In this document: in pieces, positions 1 through 11,170 of the stretch
Position numbering within the stretch: position 1 is the stretch's first letter
Layout: the number at the start of each line of letters is the position of its first letter
NCBI GenBank assembly: GCA_949317995.1
Contig: OX439045.1
Location: forward strand, 5,885,674 to 5,949,673
Source: Acholoe squamosa
Taxonomy: Eukaryota; Annelida; Polychaeta; Phyllodocida; Polynoidae
Length of the DNA stretch: 64,000 nt
Direction of reading: 5' to 3'
The notes under the pieces: model-generated
Seen by the model: only the letters and a program-made list of their open reading frames with translations
Told to the model about the DNA's origin: nothing
Databases searched by the model: none
Program-made: the position numbers and the translations under genes

Positions 1-252
1 TAAGAGCCGCTGTTGCATTATTGCATCATACCCTTTGGTCGTCATGATGCGTGAATGCAGCCCTGGTAAGTACCTTGCCGGGGCTACATTCATGCATCAT
101 GCCATCCCTGCAGGGTGAATATACGGGATCCTGGAGGGTTGGCATGATGCTCCAATGAAGTGCTGGGGGCAGTCTCACCAGCACTTCATTGGTGCACTAT
201 GACAAACAATGGGCATCATGCATTAATGCATCACCGGCCTTTAAAGGCGTAA
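1..252. repeat. GCATCATG foldback element, copy A (left edge of window)
   Basis: This short palindromic element is built from alternating modules: GCATTAATGCATCATGCC, CATGATGCACCAATGAAG, CAGCACTTCATTGG and a central GACCCTACAGGGT-like core. It ends in a GGCCTTTAAAGGC-type palindrome. The same modules recur at about 3.5, 5.3, 12.0, 15.9, 21.7, 23.5, 31.8, 35.5, 37.6, 51 and 59.6 kb. It has no open frame. It is probably a nonautonomous foldback DNA transposon; the superfamily is unknown. Confidence 0.75.
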
Positions 253-1290
253 GGGGTTATATTGTGCTGCCTGCTTCTGGTTATTTCGCGTCAGTACTGT
301 AATTAACAATGTTGCTCTACAGGGTGTTTCACACTAGCCATCATCATGACTAGTCACAATGTTATTTTTATATGCAATTAGAACTTGAATGGAAGCTTCA
401 AATGAGGAATTGCACAGAACAGTCAATATATTTTGATTACATGTATGGACTCAGATAATAATGAACAATATGTAAAGTCATAAGTTGATTATGTGTGGGG
501 AAACAAAACTATGTATAGTATGGATTTTCATAGTGGCCCAAAACCAGAAATGATTATGAAAATTAAAACCATACTATTTGCTAAAGTTATGTGGAAGATA
601 TCATAAGGTATGTGGACTCTAGAGGCATTTAATATGTGGACTACTCTCTGGATCACTCTTATATAATTGCTATCTGTGGCCCTGGAACTGAGAGTATGAT
701 GGGTGTATGGAATGGGAAATCCAGAAATATCTTATCAGACACAAGTGAGAAATAAGTCTATTATACTGGCAGTGGGGCCTTCTAACAAAAGGACCATCAG
801 TATGACTGTATGCATTATTATCTACTGTGGTGGGGCAGTGAGTATGGCAATGTGTGAGTGTTTAGGCATGTGAGCCTATAGGCATGTAAGGGTGTGGATT
901 TCCTGTTTTGGTCAATCCTGCCTTAAGGTCACTAACCCAGTCCTTGTCCTCTATAGTGTTGGTGCTATGAATGACCAGAAGCTATTCTGTGATGTAATGA
1001 ATATGACATATATGGGTCGCGTGGTATTGGGCATGTTTATATGCATAAAGCAGCAGTATAGCATATCATACATGCCCAGTATTTGCATGTTTTAAAAGAT
1101 GCTAAAAATAATGACTGTCTGCACAATTAGACACCCTCTAAATCATTAAGACCTATTGCCAGTCTGACATGCGGATTGTCAGAGCCGTCATAGAAGTTTG
1201 AAGATTAGTTAACACTAGGATAGACTGCTATTTGGTAGCTAGTTACAGTTGCAAATTACGCTTGAGGCTGTCAACTTATAAAAGGTTCTA
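253..1290. other. No gene recognised
   Basis: AT-rich sequence with only short chance frames. I see no splice-bounded coding exon, repeat I can match elsewhere in the window, or RNA gene. Confidence 0.5.
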
Positions 1291-1419
1291 AAGCGCTGGT
1301 TCCACAGACCTAAATCGGTCGGATTAGCACTAATCCGACCGATTTTTTTCTATACTTTTGATATATTATAAATTGTCGGATTAGGGCTATTCCAACGTAT
1401 GGCTGTGGAACCAACGCTT
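1291..1419. mobile_element. Short TIR miniature element (MITE)
   Basis: The ends are inverted copies, AAGCGCTGGTTCCACAG on the left and CTGTGGAACCAACGCTT on the right. An internal inverted pair sits around CGGTCGGATTAG and CTAATCCGACCG. Length is about 130 bp with no coding content. A clear target-site duplication is not visible, so the family is unassigned. Confidence 0.65.
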
Positions 1420-2194
1420 ATAATGGCCTCCTTGGACATGGGCCTGCAGCAGAGATAGCAATGCTGGCAGTGGAGGCTTAAAACCTAGTCCTTTTTCCTC
1501 CTATCAAAGCACCTCCATGAATGGGAAATCCCTGATGGCAGCCTGGCATCTGAGACATGAGGAGAAGGGCTGCTTGATGTGGTTATTTGGTCACTGACAG
1601 AATAAATGATTGGTACAAGACTGAAGTGTCATCACGGGAGATGGCGCTGACACAGTGGACATGTATCTACTCGGCACTCATATCAGCATCCATTATGTCA
1701 ATTTGTTAAAGCTGTCAGGTATGTTAAATGATGATAGAGGTGTAGAGAGGCCTAGTCGCACCTTTATGAAGCTGAACGGTGTGGGCACAGTGTTGAAGAA
1801 TTGTTTGTTGTTTTATTTTCTGGCTGAATTTTACCATGAAGATATACAAGTTTCCTTCAAATGAAGCAGTGTATTGCCCCTGGCTTTCATGAATTGCAGC
1901 ACACTTTGCCTTGCTGCAAGAGCAGCCCAGTACTATATATTGAGGTCAAGTGTGTGTGTGCCTGTATGTTTATTTACGAAAAAAGACAACTTCATTATTA
2001 CCAGAAGCAGTTTTTGCTTTATAACATGCCCTCACAGTGAGTAAGCATATTTCTAGTGCCCTCCACCTGCTTCACTCTGAGATCAGGCAAGGCACACAGC
2101 ACACCACTCCTTACTACAGTTCACCTCTACTGAATAAAACTACAAGTTAAACCAACAATGTCTTCAACACTGCATTACCTATTGAAACAGTGAA
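1420..2194. other. No gene recognised
   Basis: Unique-looking sequence. The 69-codon open frame at 1655-1864 has no recognisable domain and no convincing flanking splice sites. I see no repeat match in the window. Confidence 0.5.
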
Positions 2195-2345
2195 ATCTCC
2201 CGGGACCGAGGATACCGTAATCTTGGTAATTTGGGCTACAATATGTCTTTATAACTTGCAAATCGGACCATTATAAAGCTTTATACAAAGTAAAACAAAA
2301 GTAATTTGAAGCTGGAATTGATTGACACTAAGTGAGGCAGCTCAC
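2195..2345 (+). repeat. R1 dispersed repeat, truncated copy
   Basis: The landmarks GGACCGAGGATA, GTAATCTTGGTAATTTGGGC, CTTGCAAATCGGACCATTAT and the following AAGCTTTATAC are shared with copies at 10838-11170 (reverse), 21915-22315 and 63305-63645. This copy lacks the right end found in the others. Confidence 0.6.
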
Positions 2346-2914
2346 CTTAAAATTAACTTTGCTGAAAAAAGCAATTCTCCAAGTCAAATGGTAAAGTTGA
2401 TGAGAATATGAGGCACACGCCTCCTGCACAACCCATCTAGTCATGCTAGTCAATCCCTAGATGCTTGGACAAGTGCTTGGATTTCTGATTCTGATATGGA
2501 CATTGACATGCAAAACATCCTGTGTCCTTTATTAACAAAAATAAATTAATATTCATAAGCACACCAATAAGTAACATTACATATTCTGTTTCTCAGGCAA
2601 GTTGTTTGTTTTTCTTATAGACAGGTCAGTAAAAAATCTTAACAATATGAATTAGAGAACACTTAGCATTTAGCTTAAGCTCTGAAGTAAGGAGGTTCCA
2701 GAACGAAGTTCTCGCTCTCTTCCTGCTTATATATTACATTTACATCAACAAATAGGAAGGGGAAAGCTCTGTGCCGGTGCAGATAATGAAATCATTACCA
2801 TATATATCATACTTGCTTTCTACCCATTTAAGGGTTACATATGGCCTCCAGGCCCATGTTCATTTGCCATCTTGATCTGCAAATGCAGCCCCCACAGGAA
2901 AGTCTTTGACGGTG

Positions 2915-3290
2915 TAGTGATATCAGGAGGGTGCTGCTCCTATTGTAAGAAGAAGAGCTGGCTAAAAATGCCCTCGTTTTCAGTCCTTTCTTTTCATGTA
3001 TCTATAAATTGTCCCTTTAGTTGCTCACAAGTGGTCATTCAAGTACAGTGCTAAAAAAAGGGGGATTTGAATAGGTACCTAGTTGGGAGAAGTCAGTCAG
3101 TATAATATACTATAGAGTGAGTGACATGAGTAGGCACCTGATAGTGCAGCTCTTTCTGTTTTAAACAAGGCAGGTGACTTTTCAAACTACTGTGGTTAGT
3201 GCAAGTTCAATGGTGAAGCAGAGCGTGACCTCTTTTGAAAAGAGAGAACCTACTGACAGCTCTTTTTTAGTGCCTCCACACGCCACGAAG
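2915..3290 (+). repeat. R2 repeat, copy 1
   Basis: This segment is about 370 bp and closely matches 16955-17300 in direct orientation and 3822-4085 in inverted orientation. Landmarks are GAGTAGGTACCT, AGAAGTCAGTCAGTATAATA, TTAAACAAGGCAGGTGACTT and AAGCAGAGCGTGAC. The conserved islands include short Pro/Ser-rich frames, but substitutions do not favour any reading frame. I treat it as noncoding mobile or satellite-like DNA. Confidence 0.7.
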
Positions 3291-3404
3291 CAGGATGGGA
3301 GGCGCTATGATGATTGCATTTCCCCCATGTGATGAGGTGTCACAATACAGAATCACCAAACTGGGAGGCGTTTTTTTACGCGGTCACAACCGCATTTCTT
3401 GTTA

Positions 3405-3560
3405 CCATAGGAGCAACACGCTCCCGGTAAGCTGCTTGACAGTACTTCATTGGAGCAGCATAGTGAATCTTCCAAACTGTATCAGCCCAATAGGATTGGC
3501 ATGATGCATGAATGCAGCCTTAATTAGTTTCTTACTGCATTCATGTATTATGACTACTAT
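3405..3560. repeat. GCATCATG foldback element fragment
   Basis: Contains TACTTCATTGGAGCAGCAT, GGCATGATGCATGAATGCAGCC and TGCATTCATGTATTATGAC, which match modules of the GCATCATG family. It lies in the spacer between the two inverted R2 copies. Confidence 0.55.
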
Positions 3561-3821
3561 AGATCCATGCGGCAAAAAAAGGGAGACTTTTTAAGGAATA
3601 AAGTTGTGTTTAGGTCAATTTTGGTGGAATGTCCGTAATTTTGCTTGTACTGACCTTATGTGCAAATGACTTACACCAAAGGATTCACAAGACAGTTATC
3701 CTTCAAATAATGGGTATCACTTAAGATATCCTTAAAATGTTCTACATGTCTACGAATGTCTCATCATGCCTGCATTCACTCACTTTATGAATACAATAAT
3801 TCTAGACAGCGCCTCATCCTC

Positions 3822-4085
3822 AAAGTTCCAGGAGCGTGTTGCTCCTATGGTAAAAAGAGCTGTCAGTAGGTACCCTCTTTTCAAAAGAAGTCACGCTCTG
3901 CTTCACCATTCAACTTGCACTCACCAAATTAGTTTGAAAAGTCACCTGCCTTGTTTAAAACAGAGAGAGCTGCGCTATCAGGTACCTACTCATGTCACAC
4001 ACTCTATAGTATAATATACTGACTGACTTCTCCCAACTAGGTACCTACTCAAATCTCCCTTTTTTAGCACCATACTTGAATGACC
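3822..4085 (-). repeat. R2 repeat, inverted copy
   Basis: Read on the - strand this gives the same landmarks in the same order as 3055-3280, so the two form an inverted pair with a spacer of about 550 bp. The inner ends also pair, as CCATAGGAGCAACACGCTCC near 3405 and its complement near 3827. The pair could fold into a long hairpin if transcribed. Confidence 0.7.
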
Positions 4086-4250
4086 ACTTGTGAGTAACAC
4101 TGGAAGAAGCGCCCCAGTGGGCAGTATGGAGGTACACAAATGTAGAGGATTCTCTTTGAAAATAATGACAGTTCTATGGCAACTTTGCGACAAGGTTTCC
4201 ATCATTATTTCAATGACATCTTTTGAACAGTGAAGTCTTTGGTAAAATCA
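4086..4250 (-). repeat. S1 repeat body fragment
   Basis: Shares GGTACACAAATGTA, AGGATTCTCTTTGAAAATAA and TCTATGGCAACTTTG with copies near 10.5, 20.6 and 32.2 kb. The S1 body also occurs behind a tRNA-like head at 49806-50060. This copy is 5' truncated and diverged. Confidence 0.55.
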
Positions 4251-4902
4251 GGCCATACAGTATCTCTCAATGATACCTCAGTGCAATCAGTTTAAAATTA
4301 ATTTATTATAATTAAGATACAGATAATTTTACTCAGAATGAATGAAATAAGTCTGAAAAGATCAAATCATGAGGCATGAATAGATTGATCCTAGTGAGGG
4401 AGAAGACAGGGACAATATAGCCACTTGGGCCTGCGCGAATACGCCGGCCTATTTATTAAACCAACTTAACAAAAAGAAAGAAAAAGGAAACCCCAATAGA
4501 ACTGAACTGTCTCTGAACCAGTGTGCTGACTGAATGACTGCTGTGGGGCCTGCCTGTGCAGGTAAGAACACAGGTGGGTGGCCTACAGGACCAATACCCC
4601 CGAACAGTGAGTATGACTACTGTTCGATACCATAAATTAACCACACATTAACTTCTTTAGCAAGTGATCAGTTTCCTACAATTAAATTCAAGATGGCTTT
4701 CTCTTGTCGTTAAAAGCAACCCCATCACACACTTTGATCATTTCTAATAATAGAAATCTAGAGAGAGAAAGAATAACTGAATTACTGTTCTCCAGGTGGT
4801 TTTCCTCTCCCTTCAGAGTTACTGCATTTATCAATTTTCGGCTCATTAATGATATTAGCCTAAGAGCAATTTGATTGCAAACCAGCTCTTAGTGGAATAC
4901 TG
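4251..4902. other. No gene recognised
   Basis: AT-rich sequence without a matching repeat or convincing exon. The 62-codon antisense frame at 4456-4644 has no recognisable domain. Confidence 0.45.
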
Positions 4903-5239
4903 CAGGGGCGTAGGAAAAGGGGGGGGGGCCAGGGGGGCCTGGGCCCCCCCAATCATAAAGCAGGTGGGGCCTGAGTATGTCTGGGCCCCCCCCAAAATTT
5001 GTCAAGAATTCATTATGAATTGAACTAGATGCTAAATCTTTGCATTATCAATGTAGATTGATACAGTAATGGGATAGGGAAAATGGGGGACTGAGCCTAA
5101 AATGAGATAAAAAATTCATCAAAAATTACATTTTTATACAAATTTTATGAGGTGCTATTGCGCTTGAGTCAACAATACAAGGTGGCCATGGTGGGGAGGC
5201 GCTGGGCCCCCCAATGAAAATTTGCTTCCTACGCCTCTG
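4903..5239. mobile_element. hAT-like MITE
   Basis: Terminal inverted repeats are CAGGGGCGTAGGAA on the left and TTCCTACGCCTCTG on the right. Subterminal G/C runs (GGGCCCCCCC and its complement) are typical of nonautonomous hAT miniatures, whose ends commonly begin CAGGGGCG. The element is 337 bp and noncoding. The expected 8-bp target duplication is not clean here, so superfamily assignment rests on the termini. Confidence 0.7.
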
Positions 5240-5324
5240 TACTATCATTAGGCAAAAATGTGTACTGCTCTCCATAGTTATTACAGAGAGCATTGTATAG
5301 ATTTGATATTTGACATTTGAGACT

Positions 5325-5465
5325 GCTGGTGAGACTTATTACCAGCAATCCATTGAAGCATCATGCCGACCCTACAGGGTTGATAGATATATACTCCCGG
5401 AGGGTCAGCATGATGCTCCAATGAAGGGCTGGTGACAAAGGATTAGCATTTCATTGTTTAATTAT
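5325..5465. repeat. GCATCATG foldback element, copy B
   Basis: Contains GAAGCATCATGCCGACCCTA, the CCCGGAGGGTCAGCATGATG module and GCTCCAATGAAGGGCTGG. It represents the central part of the element. Confidence 0.7.
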
Positions 5466-5611
5466 GGCCAAAAGTCAATCTATGGACAGTAGAGAAAAAG
5501 TAGTGGAACAACTCTTACTCATGCAGGAGTCATGGAGCTTTAGGTAGACTCTTCCCCATTGATCAAAATGATTTTAACTATTTCAGCTGATATAGCTAGG
5601 CCTTGGCAGCT

Positions 5612-5615
<4 letters not shown>

Positions 5616-5662
<47 letters not shown>
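5616..5662. repeat. (AT)n microsatellite
   Basis: Perfect AT dinucleotide run immediately left of the MITE at 5668. Confidence 0.95.
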
Positions 5663-5667
<5 letters not shown>

Positions 5668-5946
5668 CCGTAATCTCTCGCGTATAAGGCGCGTCTTATA
5701 CGCGAGGTTTTAGTTCTGGATTCACAAGGGGGACACCAAGACCTTTCTTTTGATATGTTACACTCCCTGTAAGTCATAATATGACAGACAGGGGCTCAGG
5801 GAGTCCCAGAGGGCCCTGGCTACACATAGCTTTTTGAATTTTCAAAATCCATTCTGTAGAAGAAAAGTTATGATTTTTTAGACCATATTCTAAAACTCTA
5901 GGTGCGTCTTATACGCGAGCTGCGCCTTATACGCGAGAGATTATGG
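5668..5946. mobile_element. TIR MITE with ACGCGAG palindromes
   Basis: The terminal inverted repeats read CCGTAATCTCTCGCGTATAA on the left and TTATACGCGAGAGATTATGG on the right. A second nested module, GTCTTATACGCGAG, occurs inside both ends. It is about 279 bp with no coding potential. It inserted next to the (AT)n tract. Confidence 0.75.
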
Positions 5947-5956
5947 ATAGATATAT

Positions 5957-6062
5957 AAACTGGGAAAGTACAGCCCCCTGGTGTGAATTCTAGGAAAGTT
6001 ACATATACACATACAAATCATCAATATGGTGATCATATCAAACTTTGAATGTGCTATCCATT
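5957..6062 (-). repeat. Dispersed repeat paired with 62531-62640
   Basis: About 106 bp that is almost the exact reverse complement of 62531-62640. Shared landmarks are CTGGGAAAGTACAGCCCCCT, GTGTGAATTCTAGGAA and AATATGGTGATCATATC. Function is unknown; it may be the end of a larger element. Confidence 0.65.
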
Positions 6063-6304
6063 ATGTATATTGGTTCGTTTCTTCTACAGGAATTTGAACC
6101 AATAACAATGTTCTGCTTCTTTGACTACTGTCAACACCAGTAAGATCTTTATCTTGGATAAGCATATGATATGAATTTCAAGTATGTTTTACTCCTTTTT
6201 ACTTAAAGTCACTGCTGTATTGTTAGGTATGGAAATTGATTTATAAAGAAAGGATGATATACAAGAGTTTAAGATTTGACTACTTGTAATGTGTATGACA
6301 ATGC

Positions 6305-6306
<2 letters not shown>

Positions 6307-6359
<53 letters not shown>
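6307..6359. repeat. (AT)n microsatellite
   Basis: Perfect AT dinucleotide run of about 52 bp. Confidence 0.95.
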
Positions 6360-6361
<2 letters not shown>

Positions 6362-6831
6362 CCTACCAATGGAATGGAAAAACCAGCATTTATTCTACCC
6401 CATGGTACAAATCTGATGATGAGAACATTAACTGAAATCAGCCATATTGCCATTGGTGAAAGAAGGAATTGGCAGACAAGGGAAAAGGTCTGTGTGCTTG
6501 AGCTATCTTTGTCTAGTACCTAGCACGGGAGTCTGAGGAGGATGTAAGCAGCACATCTCCAGCGGAGCTGATACGAACAGGCCGTGTTTGATCTAACACC
6601 AATTACATGGTAGTCAAACCCTGCGGGTGTAGGACCAGCATCTTTTATCTCACTCGCTGTGTTCCTGGGGGCTTTGTGGTGGCCATGTGGTTAGGTGTAA
6701 TGAAAGGAGGAATGCCTCCTGGAATCTTTATTTTATGTATGAAGGAGAGTAGGTTGGAGGTTTGGGCTCATCGGGCCAAATTTAAAAAAAAAAGTTTGTT
6801 TCCAGTGTAGAGGTCGGCAGAAAACGTCTTT

Positions 6832-6905
6832 GGAGAAACCGGGACTGGAACCCAGGACCCTCCAACTTCGAAGCGGAAGCTCTTCCTCTGAGCTACTTCC
6901 CCTGA
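6832..6905 (-). mobile_element. tRNA-like SINE head, antisense
   Basis: The reverse complement carries an A-box-like TAGCTCAGAGGAAGAGC and a B-box-like GGTTCCAGTCCC with spacing as in a tRNA. The acceptor stem is poor and no discriminator or terminator is visible. I call it the promoter head of a tRNA-derived SINE, not a functional tRNA. An A-run lies on the 3' side of the antisense unit near 6783-6792. Confidence 0.6.
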
Positions 6906-6954
6906 CCTGACGTTCTCTACCTTCCACCTACGCCTGGATTGGTGTGATACCGAT

Positions 6955-7036
6955 AGGGAACATGTGACTACCCTGGTGACCAGCCCCTGCGGGTCGGCCA
7001 CCCGGGCACGGGGACTCACATAGTCATGTTCCCCTA
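6955..7036. repeat. Short inverted repeat
   Basis: GGGAACATGTGACTA at the left pairs with TAGTCATGTTCCC at the right around a GC-rich centre. It lies just beyond the antisense SINE head and may be part of the same insertion. Confidence 0.5.
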
Positions 7037-7627
7037 CACCAGTAACCCGACCGACCCTAGCAAAACAGGGCCAAAGAAACATTTTTTTCCTATATAATTG
7101 TAAAAAAAGAAATGTAAAAAGAAATGTAAAATCCAACCTACCGACCCTACCTTTTCAAGTCATGTGACTGGAAACACACCTTTATTTTGTGTTGGCCTCA
7201 TATCAGTAATAAAACCAATTTTTGATTTCCATTGGGTGTAATAAGTACCTTGTATTTCAACAGCTGGTAATTTCATTATGATACTTTCCTTTAGTTATTT
7301 ATGGAAATTTCTAGTGGACTGATAATTATTAGAACCAACTGAAATAGAATAATGTTGCTTTCTTTTTCCCACTTTTAAAGAATGACAGTCTAACTTCCCA
7401 CTGATCTCCCCCTCATTCTCTAACCACCCAGCCCCTGGATCATTTGATGATGGCCGACATTAATTTTTGAAAACAGGCAATTCATGGAAAATTCCACTCA
7501 TCAGGAAAATTGCCCAGAAAAGAAATTTGAATTATCATGAATCACTTTCAATCTGAGAGGCCTTTTTCATTTCGGTGAACTGAAAATAACAATCATTACA
7601 TTAATTGCAATGAGAAGTTGACTGATT
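7037..7627. other. No gene recognised
   Basis: AT-rich sequence with no repeat match found by eye in the window and no supported exon. Confidence 0.45.
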
Positions 7628-8227
7628 TGTCAATGGACGATTCTGGGTATTATAATTATTCTATATATATTTACTTTTTCACCACTAAGCTCTGCCTACA
7701 ACCCACCCCCACCTTTACTCAATTATAAGCAGAGACTGCTCATTAGTGAACAATAATAAACCTTGTCTCCCCCAGTGGGACCCATGGATTACCCCAGGTG
7801 ACAACACTGGAGTATACAAACAATCTTGTTCCTAATCACCATCTCACTACAGGTATTGCAATATACCAGATCATACTGGATCATACCAGATCACGCCCGT
7901 CACAACCAGTGAGCTGCTCGCTGCCTTGCACAATACAGATTGCGATATCCATTGCTACTCACCTGGGTAGTTAAGGACGCAGGAGCAGCTCACAGCCATC
8001 ACTGGCTTTCTCTCCATTGCTCCTCACACCTAGAATCTACATCACCTCATCCCAGGGTATAGGCTCTGCTCAGGCCCCACTACTGTGGGCTGGATAGGCT
8101 TGGTGGCTGATCATCTTGTAACACCTATGATCACTGTACTACCAAACTGGAATAAAGCTGAATCATCAACCGAACTTCTCTGGACTCAATGGTTATCACT
8201 TCACCCACATGTAACGGTCCGTTGAGA
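7628..8227 (+). mobile_element. Solo LTR, family L1-LTR, copy 1
   Basis: It begins TGTCAATGGACGATTCTGGG and ends TGTAACGGTCCGTTGAGA. Both ends match a second element at 18009-18677. A 4-bp direct duplication, GATT, flanks it (7624-7627 and 8228-8231). Internal landmarks shared with the other copy are GTGAGCTGCTC, an AATAAA-type signal near the end and GAACTTCTCTGGA. No internal retrovirus-like coding region follows, so this is a solo LTR left by LTR-LTR recombination. A 4-bp duplication fits Gypsy or BEL/Pao elements. Confidence 0.8.
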
Positions 8228-8231
8228 GATT

Positions 8232-8574
8232 GGTCAATCTCTACTGTTATTATGATACTGCTCAAATTCTGCAGTAGAACAATTTGTTTTCAGCCATTTA
8301 TGTTTAGAATAATTCTTTTTAGCATTTTATTTGCTCATATCCTGTGAGAACATAACAGCTGCAGACCTTTCCATAATATCCAATACCTAATGCAGCATAA
8401 TCCATGATCCACGATCTATTAATGGCATCCTCCTTGATCTATCTCATCATCATCATCATCAATATATTGCTCTTAGACTACCCTTGACAAATGCCCATTA
8501 TATCAACTGCCTATAGGGCCCATGTCTTGGGGATTAGATACGTCTCCTTGCAAAACATCCCAATAGTGGATGTA
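8232..8574. other. No gene recognised
   Basis: AT-rich sequence with a small CAT/ATC run near 8447-8462 and no supported exon. Confidence 0.5.
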
Positions 8575-8850
8575 CCTCTGGAGGCCATTTCTCAATGTAC
8601 TACAACTACACACAGCCACTACGATTTAAAAATGCCAAGAATAAGCCAGGCTATCATAGGAACTGCCCTACGACTGCTCACTATGATTAGCAGCTATGCA
8701 GTAATTACATGCAGTTTAGTAGGGCAGTCGTACTGGTGCAGACATTAGGGACTACTAGTTCATGGTGCTGTTATGGCCAAATTATTAGGTTCTCACTACG
8801 ATTTAAAGGGCAGCAGTCGTAGTGTGTTAAGAAATGGCCTCCTGAAAGGC
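8575..8850. mobile_element. S2 miniature element, copy 1
   Basis: The ends are GGAGGCCATTTCTCAA and TTAAGAAATGGCCTCC in inverted orientation. Internal modules CTACGATTTAAA and GGGCAGTCGTA, with their complements, recur at 14571-14840, 36943-37200 and 56930-57025. It has no coding capacity and is a foldback-type MITE. Confidence 0.7.
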
Positions 8851-9944
8851 CATGAACTTAGATCATGAAGAGGCATGACTAAGTATACAGCTGCTGAGAT
8901 ACACTTGAAAACTATATTTGCCCACTATGGTTTATGTTTATTTCATCGAAGTTGTGATATATTTATAAGAATACACTTAATAAACGATAAACATATTTAT
9001 CATACTGGTATGTCGTCACTTTGCTTGAGGGAGGTTGAGCTTGTATGGGACCATTGAAAAAATACATAAGCAAATGTCCATGACCATGGAATATTTTTGC
9101 ATCGTATTCATTGAGGTGAGGCTGTCCGTATTCAACGACACCTTATCCAAAAATGTTCCAGGGGAGTGGACATTTGCATTTATGTCATGGCCTATGGGGT
9201 TAATTTGCTTTTAGATAAAGAAAAAAAAGCTCAGCTCCATTCAAAGTGCAAGATGGCAGACCCCATTGAATACAAGCATATTGTATGTCCCCATTGGAAT
9301 ACAGCTGTTCTAGTACTAATCCATAGTGATGTTCGTATCAGCCATGACATAATGTATAAGGGTTATTGGGCATTTGTTGGAGAAACCTCCATTAAGCAAT
9401 AGGTTATAGATGTAACTTGATAAAATTACAATATAGGAGTTGGTAGGCAATATCCTGCATGGAAATATGAGGTTAAAATTGTATTGGTTACTTTGTTTCT
9501 TTTAATAAGATGATATGTCTTAGTGCAGAATCATATCTTATAAATCTAAATTTTGGTTACTATGTTTCTTTTAATAGCATAACATCTATAAAGCCTATCT
9601 TACTACAGAATCTTACCAATGAAATACCTTTACTTTGTTCATTTACAGTAAAAAAAGTGCTTTTGAGTCCACCAAAACAGCAATTTGTGGGATACAACCT
9701 CTGCAATAACTTGTTAGATTCCAATCATTGAGGGACAGTATTTAAATCCAGTTTGGTAAGGCATTTAGAGCTGCTGATGCTGGAATTGCTTGGACTTAGG
9801 ACAGGCACCTCCATCAGGAATTACCTATGCTGAAAATGCAATTTTCCTGACGAAAGGTAAACCTGGTAAGGAAATGAGTTCCACGACTCTCAAGCTACTC
9901 GGGTAACATCCCAAACAGTCTGCAAGAGGACATGAGCCGCTCCC
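8851..9944. other. No gene recognised
   Basis: Contains several 60-78 codon chance frames in AT-rich DNA. None has a domain, codon bias or paired splice sites I can support. No repeat match was seen. Confidence 0.45.
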
Positions 9945-10496
9945 CTGTGCTCTTGGCACACGTAGCCTGCGTGTGCTCATCCACTGTTTGCTCGGTGAAA
10001 TTGAAAGTTAAGTGGCACTATACTAGTCACTCCCTACACTGAAAACATGGAAGATCCAAAACTAGTCAGTGGTGACCACTTTAGGTCCTCAAGTTGACGA
10101 TACCTAAAACTACAACTTTAGGTTGTCAAAATGACCACTTTAGGTCGTCATCCTGATGACCTGAGTCTTCAGGATGGCGGCAATACTGACAGTACAGAGT
10201 CATCATATTGATGACTCAGGTCATCAGGATGACGACCTAAAGTCGTCTTTTTGACTACCTAAAGTTGTAGTTTTGGGTATCGTAAACTTGAGGACCTAAA
10301 GTGGTCACAGCTGACTAGTTTCGGATCTTCCATGTTTTCAGTGTAGAGACCGGACATGTGATAGTAATTGGACAGCTATATATATAGTATTATGGTGCTA
10401 TTCATGGAAGATGTGACTTCAGCACTCTTGGCACACATAGCCATGAACTGTTTGCTGAGTGGAATTAACAGTAAAGTGGCACTAGACACTCCCTAG
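9945..10496. repeat. Local repeat duplicated around a MITE
   Basis: The stretch near 9945-10036 (CTCTTGGCACACGTAGCC, CACTGTTTGCTCGGTGAAAT, AAGTGGCACTA) is repeated near 10425-10496 in the same orientation. The copies flank the MITE at 10035-10345. Confidence 0.55.
10035..10345. mobile_element. Long-TIR MITE, Tc1/mariner-like
   Basis: Almost the whole element is an inverted repeat. The arms begin TACACTGAAAACATGGAAGA and end with the complement TCTTCCATGTTTTCAGTGTA, and they contain the paired CTTTAGGTCCTCAAG and AACTACAACTTTAGGT. The outermost TA dinucleotides would be the target duplication of a Tc1/mariner-type miniature. Length is 311 bp with no open frame of note. Confidence 0.8.
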
Positions 10497-10505
10497 AGGC
10501 CAGCA

Positions 10506-10745
10506 CACAAGATGGTACACTGTAAAAGGTAACTGTTGAATCTACCAGGGATCCTTGTAAAAATGAACGGTGAGCCACTGTTCTTTAGCAGGGGTCCGTT
10601 TTAGTTTTTACAAGAATCCCCAGGTGGCAGTGTGGTGGTACAAGGAATCTCTGTGAAAATAACAACATCTCTGTGAAAAATAATGATGGATCTCTGGCAA
10701 CTTTGGGGCAAAGAATCCTCCAGAGAGTACAAAAATGAGTATAAC
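10506..10745 (-). repeat. S1 repeat copy
   Basis: Contains ACTGTTGAATCTACCAGGGA, TCCTTGTAAAA, CCCCAGGTGGCAGTGTGGTG, GTACAAGGAATCTCTGTGAA and GGATCTCTGGCAACTTTGGG. It matches copies at 20600-20845 and 32160-32408, and the body of the tRNA-headed unit at 49806-50060 read on the opposite strand. Confidence 0.7.
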
Positions 10746-10837
10746 ATTGAACAAAAATTGCTGACTAATTGATACAATGCAACCCAACCAGTAGGGAATG
10801 TTTAACCAATATAAGACTCATCTTTGTGCTCTCTGGA

Positions 10838-11170
10838 GTGGTGGCGGACTCCAAATATGTGTCTGACTTGCAGTCTATATGAAAAGTTTTTTTCCCCTCA
10901 CAGGCCATTCGGTCCCGCAAATTTTATCATACCCAGATTGACTTCTGCAGGACCTAATACCTCAAGATTATCATTGTCAGGAAGGAAACTGTGAAAAACA
11001 AGAATTAACTTGCTATTTCAATCATTTAACTCTTCAAAATTTAGTAAAAAGGAAAAACCTTAATAATGGTCCGATTTTCAAGTCCGGCAATTCCCGTCGA
11101 CCGGGCAGTAATTTTGTCTGCAAAAGCTGATGTCTGACGAGTTTTCGTATTGACTTGACTTGAGGTGAAC
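10838..11170 (-). repeat. R1 dispersed repeat, antisense copy
   Basis: Its complement matches 21915-22315 from GAAAACTCGTCAG through ACTTGAAAATCGGACCATTA to CTGCAGAAGTC and GGACCGAATGGCCTG. It is about 330 bp, without TIRs or coding content. Confidence 0.7.

Noticed and set aside
6768..7136. 122-codon antisense frame
   Set aside because: It crosses a SINE head and an inverted repeat; no domain and no splice support.
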